A DNA stretch of 35,742 nt from NCBI GenBank assembly GCA_026931325.1, contig JAIXLO010000001.1, forward strand, positions 1-35,742, read 5' to 3'. This stretch comes from Chitinophagales bacterium (GTDB lineage: Bacteria; Bacteroidota; Bacteroidia; Chitinophagales; Chitinophagaceae). Each line of letters opens with the position of its first letter. Position 1 is the first letter of the stretch. The notes under the pieces were generated by a model. That model worked only from the letters and a program-made list of their open reading frames with translations. It was not told the origin of the DNA and did not search any database. Made by a program: the position numbers and the translations under genes. This document shows, in pieces, positions 25,198-33,013 of the stretch.

Positions 25198-27246
25198 ATG
25201 CAAAAACTTAATAATTATATTTTGGGTAAACAGATTTCTGGTGATGGAGATGGACAAATTTTATATAATGCTGTTACTGGTAATCCAATAGCAGCAGCTA
25301 CCACCAAAGGAATTAATTTTGAAGAAGTATTAAATTATGGTAGAAAAAATGGTTATGCTTTACGCAAAATGACTTTTCATGAACGTGGATTAATGCTTAG
25401 AGCATTAGCCATTTATTTAAGAAAACATTTAGATACTTTTTATAACATAAGCTATCAGACAGGAGCTACAAAAGCAGATAGTTGGATAGATATTGAAGGA
25501 GGTATTGGAAACTTATTTGCCAATGCATCTTTAAGAAGAAAATTACCCGATACACCTTTTTGTTTAGATGGAGAACATCATCCATTAGGCAAACAAAATA
25601 CTTTTATGGGACATCATTTGTTGGTTCCAAAAGAAGGTGTTGCAATTCACATCAATGCATTTAATTTTCCTGTTTGGGGAATGTTAGAAAAAATTGCAGT
25701 AAATTTATTAGCTGGTATGCCTTGTGTGGTAAAGCCTGCAACAGTTACATCTTATTTAACAGAAGCAGTAGTAAAAGAAATTATTGCATCAAACATTTTA
25801 CCAGAAGGTGCATTACAATTAATTTGTGGTAGTGCTGGAAATATGTTGGATTATGTAACAAGTCAGGATGTTGTAACATTTACTGGAAGTGCATCTACAG
25901 GGTTACAATTAAAATCTCATAAAAAAATATTAGAAGAAAATATTCCTTTTAATATGGAAGCAGATTCTTTGAATTGTATTGTATTAGCAGATGATGTAGA
26001 AAAAGGATCAGCAGAATGGGACATTTTTATTAAAGAAATAAGAAAAGAAATTACCGTTAAATGTGGACAAAAATGCACTGCTATTAGAAGAATATTTGTT
26101 CCAGAAAATAAAATAGAAGATGTAAAAAATGATTTAAGCAAAGCACTTTCTCAAACAACTATTGGCAACCCTTTAAATGATAAGGTTAGAATGGGAAGCC
26201 TTGTCGGTATTAATCAAAGAAATGAAGTAAAAGAACAAGTACAAAAACTATTAGCATCATCTCAAATTATTTATGGCAGTTTAGATAGTGTTTCTACAAT
26301 AGATGCAGATGCAGAAAAAGGAGCATTTATTAGTCCATTACTTTTATTAAACGAAAATCCTTTTACATCAAAGGAAGTACATGAAGTAGAAGCATTTGGA
26401 CCAGTAAGCACTTTAATGCCTTATAAAAATTTAGAAGAAGCTATTGAACTTTCTAAATTAGGTAAAGGTTCGTTAGTTAGCACTATTGTAACAACATCTG
26501 AAAAAAATGCTGAACAATATGTGTTAGGTGCAGGAGCATATCATGGAAGAATTTTAATACTTAATAATGAGTGTGCTAAAGAAAGTACAGGCCATGGAAG
26601 CCCTTTGCCATTATTGGTTCATGGAGGACCAGGACGTGCTGGTGGTGGCGAAGAAATGGGAGGTTTAAGAGGAATAAAACATTATATGCAAAGAGTTGCA
26701 TTGCAAGGAAGCCCAAGTATGATTACTGCTGTAAGCAAAGTGTATATGCCCAGTGCAAAAGGAAATATTGATAAACAACATCCTTTTACAAAATATTTTG
26801 AAGAATTAAAAATTGGCGACCAGCTAATTACAGAAAGAAGATTAATCACTTCAGAAGATATAGACAAGTTTGCAGATATAAGTGGCGACCATTTTTATGC
26901 CCATATAGCAGATACAGATTTTTCAGGAACAATGTTTGAACGACAAGTAGCTCATGGATATTTTATTATGAGTGCTGCAGCAGGCTTATTTGTAGATAAT
27001 TATAAAAAAAATCCAGTATTATTAAATTATGGTATTGATGAATTACGTTTTACAAAACCAGTTTACCCAGGAACAGAAATTTATATAAGATTTACTTGTA
27101 AAGAAAAAATTGCACAAGACAAAAAAGATGAAACAGACATACCAAAAGGTATTGTAAAATGGTTGGTAGAAATGATTGATGATACTGATGAACTTACTGG
27201 TATTGCTACCATTTTAACCATGGTTGCTAAAAAAAATGAAAGCTAA
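25198..27246 (+). CDS. paaZ: PaaZ-like bifunctional aldehyde dehydrogenase / enoyl-CoA hydratase
   Basis: PaaZ opens the oxepin ring of phenylacetate catabolism by hydrolysis (MaoC-type domain) and oxidises the resulting aldehyde (ALDH domain). The 682-aa product has the ALDH domain at about 1-520, with catalytic C293 in VKCGQKCTAI and general-base E254 in NMEADSLN, positions close to those reported for the E. coli enzyme (295 and 256). The hot-dog MaoC domain is at about 530-680, with D564 and H569 in ISGDHFYAHIAD and the substrate loop QVAHGYFIMS. No other paa genes are in the window, so it may also serve as a broad ALDH/hydratase. Family length and fusion order are normal. Confidence 0.88.
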   Translation: MQKLNNYILGKQISGDGDGQILYNAVTGNPIAAATTKGINFEEVLNYGRKNGYALRKMTFHERGLMLRALAIYLRKHLDTFYNISYQTGATKADSWIDIEGGIGNLFANASLRRKLPDTPFCLDGEHHPLGKQNTFMGHHLLVPKEGVAIHINAFNFPVWGMLEKIAVNLLAGMPCVVKPATVTSYLTEAVVKEIIASNILPEGALQLICGSAGNMLDYVTSQDVVTFTGSASTGLQLKSHKKILEENIPFNMEADSLNCIVLADDVEKGSAEWDIFIKEIRKEITVKCGQKCTAIRRIFVPENKIEDVKNDLSKALSQTTIGNPLNDKVRMGSLVGINQRNEVKEQVQKLLASSQIIYGSLDSVSTIDADAEKGAFISPLLLLNENPFTSKEVHEVEAFGPVSTLMPYKNLEEAIELSKLGKGSLVSTIVTTSEKNAEQYVLGAGAYHGRILILNNECAKESTGHGSPLPLLVHGGPGRAGGGEEMGGLRGIKHYMQRVALQGSPSMITAVSKVYMPSAKGNIDKQHPFTKYFEELKIGDQLITERRLITSEDIDKFADISGDHFYAHIADTDFSGTMFERQVAHGYFIMSAAAGLFVDNYKKNPVLLNYGIDELRFTKPVYPGTEIYIRFTCKEKIAQDKKDETDIPKGIVKWLVEMIDDTDELTGIATILTMVAKKNES

Positions 27247-27264
27247 TTGAATTTTTTTAGAGAT

Positions 27265-27570
27265 ATGTTTATTTATAATGTAACAATAAAAATTGAACCT
27301 TCAATAAATGAAGCTTGGGTACAATGGATGAAAACTACACATATACCAGAAGTAATGGCAACAAATTGTTTTACCCATCACAATTTTGTGAAGTTGCTTG
27401 AAGTAGATGAAATAGATGGTATTACTTATGCTGTACAATATTATGCAGAAAGTAAGGCAAAATATAATAAATATATTGAGCAATTTGCAACACAATTAAG
27501 AGAAGCTTCTTTTAGAGTATGGGGAAACAAATTCATTGCTTTTCGCTCATTAATGCAAGTTGTGAATTGA
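27265..27570 (+). CDS. DUF4286-family small protein
   Basis: This is a 101-aa protein opening MFIYNVTIKIEPSINEAWVQ, with WMKTTHIPEVMATNCF in the middle and FRVWGNKFIAFRSLMQVV near the end. These blocks match DUF4286, a small Bacteroidota family whose ferredoxin-like alpha-beta fold is inferred; I know of no assigned function. I prefer the ATG at 27265 to an in-frame TTG at 27247, which would put the start directly against the paaZ stop. It follows paaZ by 18 nt and is probably cotranscribed with it. Confidence 0.78.
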   Translation: MFIYNVTIKIEPSINEAWVQWMKTTHIPEVMATNCFTHHNFVKLLEVDEIDGITYAVQYYAESKAKYNKYIEQFATQLREASFRVWGNKFIAFRSLMQVVN

Positions 27571-27802
27571 GTGTGGAAAGTTTTTAAAATATATTTTGCA
27601 AATAACAATTCTTTACTATATTCCTCTTAAACGCTTGTACTTATTGAATTTCACTAATGTTATTATAAAACCCTTTAGTAGTAAGGCTTTCAGGAGATTT
27701 GCTAATTAAAATTTAAAAACTACTTTTTATTTTAAACCTTTCAAAACCTTTGTTTATAAGGGTTTTGAAATAAATAAAAAAATGCTATCGGTAAGAAAAT
27801 AT
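27571..27802. other. Intergenic region before HU, no gene seen
   Basis: About 230 nt of AT-rich DNA without a usable ORF on either strand (the full gap to HU is 303 nt). It holds an imperfect hairpin near 27671-27693 and a 12-bp hairpin with one bulge at 27739-27770, TTTCAAAA/TTTTGAAA plus CCTT/AAGG. Neither is followed by a good T run. The HU promoter begins at 27803. Confidence 0.6.
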
Positions 27803-27832
27803 TTTGTTTATTGACAAAAGCTAATAAATTTG
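27803..27832 (+). promoter_or_regulatory. HU promoter: TTTG-N18-TAAATTTG
   Basis: A -33 TTTG (27803-27806) and an exact -7 TAAATTTG (27825-27832) are 18 nt apart, close to the 19-nt ideal. Transcription should start near 27838, giving a leader of about 35 nt before the HU ATG at 27874. Confidence 0.8.
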
Positions 27833-27873
27833 TTTTTACTAACTAATTAAACAATTTAAAAACACAGTTAATT

Positions 27874-28143
27874 ATGAACAAAGCTGAATTGATTGCACAA
27901 ATTGCAGAAGATGCTGGAATCACAAAGACACAAGCTAATGCTGCTTTAGACTCTTTTGTTGGAGCTGTAACTAAAACTTTAAAAAAAGGTGATAAAGTAA
28001 CTTTAGTTGGTTTTGGTACTTTCTCTGTTTCAAAACGTGCAGCTCGTACAGGACGTAATCCTCAAACTGGTGAAGCTATTAAAATTAAAGCTAAAAAAGT
28101 AGCTCGTTTTAAAGCTGGTAAAGAATTAAGTGCAAAAATCTAA
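27874..28143 (+). CDS. hup: HU-family DNA-binding protein
   Basis: HU is a small dimeric protein that bends and compacts DNA in the nucleoid. The 89-aa product is full length: [20 protein letters not shown], the [20 protein letters not shown] saddle, the DNA-clasping arm [14 protein letters not shown] with the conserved Arg-Asn-Pro tip, and the final helix [11 protein letters not shown]. The gene has its own promoter with a short leader and a strong terminator behind it, which fits a highly expressed single gene. I use hup as a general HU symbol; the sequence does not tell alpha from beta. Confidence 0.95.
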   Translation: MNKAELIAQIAEDAGITKTQANAALDSFVGAVTKTLKKGDKVTLVGFGTFSVSKRAARTGRNPQTGEAIKIKAKKVARFKAGKELSAKI

Positions 28144-28164
28144 GCATCTTAAAAACAGTTTTAG

Positions 28165-28199
28165 AAAATCCTGCATTATTCAGCAGGATTTTTTATTTT
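28165..28199 (+). terminator. Terminator after HU
   Basis: A perfect 10-bp stem, AAAATCCTGC (28165-28174) with GCAGGATTTT (28183-28192), is followed by TTATTTT. The arm CAGCAGGATTTTTT is nearly the same as in the terminator behind tRNA-Gln. Confidence 0.9.
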
Positions 28200-28233
28200 C
28201 GTAACTCATTAAATTAATCAAAAAAAAATTATC

Positions 28234-28347
28234 ATGGGCAGAGGAGATAAAAAAACTGCAAAAGGAAAACGTTTTCAAGGTTCTTTTGGAAAAAGCAGAC
28301 CACACAAAAAAAAGACTGCAACTAAAACAACTACTAAAGCATCTTAA
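28234..28347 (+). CDS. 30S ribosomal protein THX
   Basis: A 37-aa, very basic peptide, MGRGDKKTAKGKRFQGSFGK followed by SRPHKKKTATKTTTKAS, matches ribosomal protein THX, first known from Thermus, where it fits a cavity in the 30S head. The start GRGDKKTAKGK-FQGSFGKSRP is diagnostic; Bacteroidota versions have longer Lys/Thr tails such as this one. The gene is too short to be noticed by length filters. It stands alone between two terminators: one just upstream (HU) and one just behind it. No clear -7 box was found, so it may also read through from HU. Confidence 0.9.
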   Translation: MGRGDKKTAKGKRFQGSFGKSRPHKKKTATKTTTKAS

Positions 28348-28372
28348 GGAATTCCTTTTCCTTAAATCTTTT

Positions 28373-28399
28373 GCCTGCATAATTTTTTGCAGGCTTTTT
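28373..28399 (+). terminator. Terminator after the THX gene
   Basis: GCCTGCA (28373-28379) pairs exactly with TGCAGGC (28388-28394) around an 8-nt loop, followed by TTTTTATTTTT. Confidence 0.88.
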
Positions 28400-28427
28400 A
28401 TTTTTATCAATAGATAATTATTTAACA

Positions 28428-28458
28428 TTGCTAATGATAACTAATGAACTTACTTTTG
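28428..28458 (+). promoter_or_regulatory. Promoter TTG-N20-TACTTTTG for the beta-helix lipoprotein
   Basis: A -33 TTG (28428-28430) and an exact -7 TACTTTTG (28451-28458) are 20 nt apart. The ATG at 28466 follows the box by 7 nt, so the leader is only a few bases or none. Confidence 0.65.
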
Positions 28459-28465
28459 AAATAAG

Positions 28466-29863
28466 ATGAAAAAATTATTGAGCTATATCTGTTTGTTATT
28501 TTTTATTGCTATTATAAGTTGTAAAAAAGAGGGCTTTATAAATAGTAAAGATGCTTTGTTTAGAGTATCAACAGATACACTAAGATTTGATACTGTTTTT
28601 ACTTCTTTAGGATCTGTTACTCAATCATTTTTAATCTTCAATCCAAATGATAAAAAATTAAGATTAAGTAATGTGCAATTGATGGGTGGAAGTAACTCAT
28701 ATTTTAAAATTAATGTTGATGGTGTTTCAGGTACTTCTTTTAATAATATAGAAATAAATGCTGGTGATAGTATTTATGTTTATGCAATGGTAACAATAAA
28801 TCCAAATAGCAGTCTATTACCTTTTATTGTAAGAGATAGTATAAAAATTGAGTATAATGATAACACTCATTATATACAACTTGAAGCTTATGGGAAAAAT
28901 GCAATTTTTTTAAGAAATATTCATGTAACGACAGATAGTACATGGAATAATATTATGCCAATAGTTATTCTTGGTTCTCTAACTGTTGATTCTTCTAAAA
29001 TATTAACTATACAAAAAGGAACAAAAATTTATTTTCATGCTGATGCACCAATGCTTGTACATGGTACATTAAAAGCATTTGGAGAAAAATATGATAGTAC
29101 AAAAATTGTTTTTACTGGAGATAGATTAGATGAGCCTTATAAAGATTTTCCAGGAAGTTGGCCAGGAATTTATTTCTTTAATTCAAGTATAAATAATGTT
29201 TTAGAACATTGCATTATTAAAAATGCATATCAAGGAACAATTGCACAAAATCCATCAACAAATGGAAATTCAAAACTTATATTAAATGAATGCATTTTAG
29301 ATAATATTTATGATGTAGCAGTTGGAGGAAGCAACTCATCTATTGAAGCAAATAATTGTTTAATTAGTAATTGTGGTTATAATATTTTTTTAACAGCTGG
29401 AGGTAATTATAATTTTAAACATTGTACAGTTGTAAGTTATGGCAATTATTATTTACAACATAAATATCCAGTATTAAATATTAGCAATGTGGTTGATAAT
29501 ACAACTACTAATACAGTAAATGCAAGTTTTACAAATTGTATTTTTTATGGTGAAGGTGGAATACCTGAAAATGAAATATTCATTAAAAAAATTGGCACTA
29601 CTCCTTTTAATGTAGAATTTAATAACACTTTATATAAACTAAAAGATGCAGAGCCAACTACAGCTAATTTTATAGGAAATAAATTAAAAAATGCTGCTCC
29701 ACAATTTGATAGTATTAATATTAGTAATCGTTATTTTAATTTTCATTTAAAAGCTACATCGCCAGCAATTAATAAAGGAAGTTCAACAAATTTATTATTT
29801 GATTTAGATGGTAATAATAGAAATGTAAATACACCAGATTTAGGGTGTTATGAAAAACAATAA
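28466..29863 (+). CDS. Lipoprotein with parallel beta-helix domain, function unknown
   Basis: The 465-aa product carries a lipoprotein signal with lipobox IISC (C19). An N-terminal beta-sandwich-like part (about 30-145, SLGSVTQSFLIFNPNDKKLR and IYVYAMVTINPN) recalls the immunoglobulin-like domains that Bacteroidota place before other domains. The rest (about 150-450) has short repeating strands with Asn-rich turns: VLEHCIIKNAYQGT, LILNECILDNIYDVAV, EANNCLISNCGYNI, NFKHCTVVSYGNY. This is the right-handed parallel beta-helix pattern seen in polysaccharide-acting enzymes and adhesins. The ending SPAINKGSS...DLGCYE matches the choice-of-anchor Q type end. No active site can be named; it may bind or cut a surface polymer. 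Confidence 0.75.
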   Translation: MKKLLSYICLLFFIAIISCKKEGFINSKDALFRVSTDTLRFDTVFTSLGSVTQSFLIFNPNDKKLRLSNVQLMGGSNSYFKINVDGVSGTSFNNIEINAGDSIYVYAMVTINPNSSLLPFIVRDSIKIEYNDNTHYIQLEAYGKNAIFLRNIHVTTDSTWNNIMPIVILGSLTVDSSKILTIQKGTKIYFHADAPMLVHGTLKAFGEKYDSTKIVFTGDRLDEPYKDFPGSWPGIYFFNSSINNVLEHCIIKNAYQGTIAQNPSTNGNSKLILNECILDNIYDVAVGGSNSSIEANNCLISNCGYNIFLTAGGNYNFKHCTVVSYGNYYLQHKYPVLNISNVVDNTTTNTVNASFTNCIFYGEGGIPENEIFIKKIGTTPFNVEFNNTLYKLKDAEPTTANFIGNKLKNAAPQFDSINISNRYFNFHLKATSPAINKGSSTNLLFDLDGNNRNVNTPDLGCYEKQ

Positions 29864-29929
29864 AAAGTATTTTAAATATTTTTTTTCTTTATTATTTCTC
29901 TTTATTTTTATACAGCAAAATTACCCCTT

Positions 29930-30472
29930 ATGAGAACGTTGTATTCTATACTATGTTTGATTTTGCTTGTTTGTGCTGTATCTTTTACACCTCATAAGCC
30001 CAATAAAATTTATCGATTTAAAGTTGATAGTATTGATGGTGGACAAATTAATTTTTCAAAATTTAGAGGGAAAAAAATTTTAATTGTAAATACTGCCTCA
30101 AATTGTCAATATACTTATCAGTATGCAGAATTGCAAAACCTGTATTTAACTTATGGAGATAAATTAGTGATTGTTGGTTTTCCATGTAATCAATTTGGTC
30201 ATCAAGAAGAAGGTGATAATGACGAAATAAGTGACTTTTGTAAAACAAGATATGGCGTTTCTTTTCCATTATCTACTAAAATAAATGTAAAGGGTGATAG
30301 TATTGCCCCAATTTTTAAATGGCTTTGTAACAAATCTGAAAATGGAGTAATGGATGTAACTATCAAATGGAATTTCAATAAATTTTTAATTGATGAAAGA
30401 GGCCGTTTGATTGCTCATTTCTCAAGTAGTGTAAAACCAGAAAGTAAAGAAATAACTAAATATTTTAGATAG
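29930..30472 (+). CDS. Exported glutathione-peroxidase-family protein
   Basis: The 180-aa product has an N-terminal hydrophobic segment (MRTLYSILCLILLVCAVSF; not a good lipobox, since Val precedes the Cys), so it is secreted or membrane-anchored. The fold is glutathione peroxidase: peroxidatic C59 in NTASNCQYTYQYAELQNLY, the Gln of FPCNQFGHQE (Q88, with C86) and W147/N148 in IKWNFNKFLID make up the Cys-Gln-Trp-Asn set. Most family members read SxCGxTPQ after the Cys; here it is CQYTYQ, so the Gly is lost. Like other bacterial forms it probably uses thioredoxin or another dithiol and not glutathione. It converges on prs with 16 nt between the stops. Confidence 0.85.
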   Translation: MRTLYSILCLILLVCAVSFTPHKPNKIYRFKVDSIDGGQINFSKFRGKKILIVNTASNCQYTYQYAELQNLYLTYGDKLVIVGFPCNQFGHQEEGDNDEISDFCKTRYGVSFPLSTKINVKGDSIAPIFKWLCNKSENGVMDVTIKWNFNKFLIDERGRLIAHFSSSVKPESKEITKYFR

Positions 30473-30488
30473 TTTTAAAAGCAATTTA

Positions 30489-31448
30489 TTATTTATCTCT
30501 ACCTCTTAATTGACTATGTACAAAAAGGCTTGTAATACTTTTGTTTTCATAGGCATTACGTATTGCAATAGCAAATAAATCGGCAACTGAAATAACTTTT
30601 ATTTTTTTGCTTTCTTGTTTTAAAGGAATGGTATCGCAAACAACCAATTCTTCTAAAACACTATTATCAATATTTTCATAAGCTTTACCACTTAATACAG
30701 GATGAGTACAAAAAGCTCTTACACTTTTTGCTCCTTTTTCTTTTAGTAATGATGCACTTTTTGCTAAAGTTCCTCCTGTATCACAAATATCATCTATTAA
30801 AACAATGTCTTTATCTTTTACTTCACCAATAACAACCATACTTGCTATTTCATTAGCACGTTTTCTGTGCTTATCACAAATAACCATTTCTGCATTGAAG
30901 TAACTGGCAATTTCTCTTACTCTATTAGTGCTACCAACATCAGGAGCTGCAAAAGTCAAATTTTCTAATCTTAATTGTTCTATATAAGGAATAAAAATTG
31001 CACTACTATCTAAATGATCAACAGGAATATCAAAGAATCCTTGAATTTGTGGTGCATGTAAATCCATTGTAATAATTCTATCAGCACCTGCTGCTTGTAA
31101 TAAAGTAGCTATTAATTTACTTCCTATGGCTACACGTGGTTTATCTTTTCTGTCCTGTCTTGCAAAACCATAATAAGGTATAACAGCAATTATTTTACTA
31201 GCACTTGCTCTTTTAGCAGCATCTATCATCAATAACAACTCCATTAAGTTTTCTGTAGGAGCAAAAGTGCTTTGAATTAAAAAAACATAATCGCCACGAA
31301 TACTTTCTAAAAAAATGGGTTGAAATTCACCATCACTAAACTTTTGAATATTTACTTTACCAAGTGGTCTTCCAAAGCGTTGAGCAATTTTTTCAGCTAA
31401 TTTTTGAGAACCTGTACCTGAAAATACTTTTACAGAAGGATTCATCAT
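30489..31448 (-). CDS. prs: Ribose-phosphate pyrophosphokinase
   Basis: Prs makes PRPP from ribose 5-phosphate and ATP, feeding purine, pyrimidine, histidine and tryptophan synthesis. The 319-aa product shows VKVFSGTGSQKLAEKIA at the start, the ATP-binding loop IPYYGFARQDRKDKPR (with the R-Q-D-R-K block), the metal site in MDLHAPQIQGFFDIPVDHL and the PRPP loop VLIDDICDTGGTLAKS. Length is normal. The first two codons are both ATG, so the start may be 31448 or 31445. A perfect -7 box, TATCTTTG, lies upstream (complement of 31468-31475). No -33 element is clear. Confidence 0.95.
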   Translation of the reverse strand: MMNPSVKVFSGTGSQKLAEKIAQRFGRPLGKVNIQKFSDGEFQPIFLESIRGDYVFLIQSTFAPTENLMELLLMIDAAKRASASKIIAVIPYYGFARQDRKDKPRVAIGSKLIATLLQAAGADRIITMDLHAPQIQGFFDIPVDHLDSSAIFIPYIEQLRLENLTFAAPDVGSTNRVREIASYFNAEMVICDKHRKRANEIASMVVIGEVKDKDIVLIDDICDTGGTLAKSASLLKEKGAKSVRAFCTHPVLSGKAYENIDNSVLEELVVCDTIPLKQESKKIKVISVADLFAIAIRNAYENKSITSLFVHSQLRGRDK

Positions 31449-31467
31449 AGTTTTTAAGAATGTGTTA

Positions 31468-31475
31468 CAAAGATA
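31468..31475 (-). promoter_or_regulatory. -7 promoter box TATCTTTG for prs
   Basis: An exact TAnnTTTG match, read on the minus strand, about 19 nt from the prs ATG. It gives a short leader of about 13-18 nt. Confidence 0.55.
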
Positions 31476-31548
31476 TAGTTATGGTATTAGTGAAAAAATA
31501 TAATCAATGATAATGTTTAAGAATTGTGAATTTGTGAATAGTTATTTT

Positions 31549-31583
31549 AAAAAAAATCCTACTGATATCAGCAGGATTTTTTT
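31549..31583 (-). terminator. Terminator after tRNA-Gln
   Basis: On the minus strand a long stem, AGGAT-type arms plus an inner CTGATATCAG palindrome with one mismatch, is followed by eight T. It lies just past the tRNA 3' end and prevents readthrough into prs. Confidence 0.85.
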
Positions 31584-31584
31584 G

Positions 31585-31655
31585 TTGGCCTACCTGGATT
31601 CGAACCAAGACAAACAGAACCAAAATCTGTCGTACTACCATTATACTATAGGCCA
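31585..31655 (-). tRNA. tRNA-Gln (anticodon TTG)
   Basis: The 71-nt gene folds into a full cloverleaf. The acceptor arm is TGGCCTA (31655 inward) with TAGGCCA, the D stem GTAT/GTAC, the anticodon stem ACAGA/TCTGT with loop TTTTGGT (anticodon TTG at 31621-31623), and a T arm CTTGG-TTCGAAT-CCAGG. The discriminator is A and CCA is not encoded, as usual in Bacteroidota. It is the only tRNA seen in the window and is a single transcript with its own terminator. Confidence 0.95.
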
Positions 31656-31761
31656 AAACTTTTAAAGGGACGGCGAAGGTAAAGGCTCTCTTTTTTTCTT
31701 CCAAAAATTTAATAAAAAATTCTTCAAATTGTATTAAAATTCATTAAGCAATGATAATGTT

Positions 31762-31782
31762 TATATTAGAATAACTAATATA
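31762..31782. repeat. Short hairpin upstream of the PorP/SprF gene
   Basis: TATATTAG (31762-31769) pairs with CTAATATA (31775-31782) around 5 nt. No function can be named; there is no T run behind it. The rest of 31656-31902 shows no gene. Confidence 0.4.
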
Positions 31783-31902
31783 TAAACCAATGAATTTTGT
31801 TAGAATATTAATTTTTTTACGCTTAAAAGTAGTTTTTTCTAAAAAAAGCATAAAAAATTAGCTGATTAAACAGCATAAACCAATATGTTTGTGTCTTTCT
31901 TG

Positions 31903-31910
31903 TACTTTTG
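31903..31910 (+). promoter_or_regulatory. -7 promoter box TACTTTTG for the PorP/SprF gene
   Basis: An exact TAnnTTTG match 6 nt before the ATG at 31917. No TTTG at the -33 distance is clear. The distance again suggests an almost leaderless mRNA. Confidence 0.6.
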
Positions 31911-31916
31911 AAAGAT

Positions 31917-32948
31917 ATGAAAAAATTTGCTTTACTACTAACTGCTGCTGTAAGTATTATTTCTTTTTCTACCAATGCTCAGCAAAGACCTTATTACACA
32001 CAGTATATTTTAAACAATTTTATACTCAACCCAGCAGTTGCAGGAATTGAGAATTATACTGATGTAAAACTTAGTCATCGTATGCAATGGGTTGGTTTGC
32101 AAGATGCTCCAGTAACTACTTATCTTACTATTCATGCACCTACAAAAAAAGATGTTTATGAAAGAGAAACAGCTACAAGTATTCATGCAAGAGGCGAAAA
32201 TCCAAGAGGTAAAAATTTTGTAAAAGATTATACAGCTCCTGAAAATCATGGAGGTGTTGGTTTAACAATTATTAATGATAAAACTGGGCCATTAAATAAT
32301 TTTATTGCTACTGCTACTTATGCTTATCATATAGGTGTTGGGCCACACACAACATTAAGTGCTGGATTAAGTGCAGGAATTTCTAATCTTAGATTGGATG
32401 CATCTAAATTACAATTTGCAAATGGAACACAAGATCCTGCAGTTGCAGGAAGTGGTTATATCAATAATATTCGACCTGATATTAGTGCAGGTCTTTGGTT
32501 ATACGATAGAGATTTTTTTATTGGCTTAGCTGCACAGCAAATAGTTCCTCAAAAGGTTACTTATTCTAATAATCATGTTGGATTAGAAGAAGGTAAATTG
32601 GTACCTCACTTATTTTTAAGTGCAGGTTATCGTTTGTTTTTTACTGATGATTTAACTTTTTTACCATCTGCTGTTGTAAGATATGTAAGCCCTATGCCTA
32701 TTGGTTTTGATTTGAATGCAAAAATTCAATATCAAGATTATATTTGGGCTGGTGCATCTTATAGACACAAAGATGGTTTTGCAGCAATGGTTGGTATTAA
32801 TTTAAATAATAGTATTAATATTGGGTATTCTTATGATTATACAACTTCTCATTTGAATACAGTAAGTAAAGGAACACATGAATTTGTTTTAGGATTTATT
32901 TTGGGTAATAAATATGGTGATTGGTGTCCTAGATATAATTTCTTTTAA
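31917..32948 (+). CDS. PorP/SprF-family type IX secretion outer-membrane protein
   Basis: PorP/SprF proteins are outer-membrane barrels that anchor or transport certain type IX secretion cargo such as SprB-type adhesins. The 343-aa product has a Sec signal (MKKFALLLTAAVSIISFSTN ending in AQQ) and the signature opening RPYYTQYILNNFILNPAVAG, then LSHRMQWVGLQDAPVTTYLT, followed by about ten more amphipathic strands and a last strand of FVLGFILGNK type. I take the ATG at 31917 and reject a TTG nine bases earlier, which lies inside the -7 box. No partner adhesin gene is in the window, so its cargo is unknown. Confidence 0.9.
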   Translation: MKKFALLLTAAVSIISFSTNAQQRPYYTQYILNNFILNPAVAGIENYTDVKLSHRMQWVGLQDAPVTTYLTIHAPTKKDVYERETATSIHARGENPRGKNFVKDYTAPENHGGVGLTIINDKTGPLNNFIATATYAYHIGVGPHTTLSAGLSAGISNLRLDASKLQFANGTQDPAVAGSGYINNIRPDISAGLWLYDRDFFIGLAAQQIVPQKVTYSNNHVGLEEGKLVPHLFLSAGYRLFFTDDLTFLPSAVVRYVSPMPIGFDLNAKIQYQDYIWAGASYRHKDGFAAMVGINLNNSINIGYSYDYTTSHLNTVSKGTHEFVLGFILGNKYGDWCPRYNFF

Positions 32949-32968
32949 TAATTTTCTTTAAAAGTTAT

Positions 32969-33002
32969 AACTCTGTTTAATAAATTTTAAACAGAGTTTT
33001 TT
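32969..33002 (+). terminator. Terminator after the PorP/SprF gene
   Basis: A perfect 12-bp stem, AACTCTGTTTAA (32969-32980) with TTAAACAGAGTT (32987-32998), is followed by TTTT. It separates this gene from the converging kinase gene and may act on both. Confidence 0.9.
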
Positions 33003-33013
33003 ATGTATTTAAT

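Noticed and set aside
28346-28357. 12-bp palindrome AAGGAATTCCTT overlapping the THX stop codon
   Set aside because: It is too short and has no loop; the following 7-bp hairpin with T run explains termination better.
28180-28428. 82-aa open frame on the minus strand
   Set aside because: It runs antisense through the THX gene and two terminators, and the product is low-complexity Ser/Phe/Cys without family features.
31504-31704. 66-aa open frame on the minus strand
   Set aside because: It runs straight through tRNA-Gln and its terminator.
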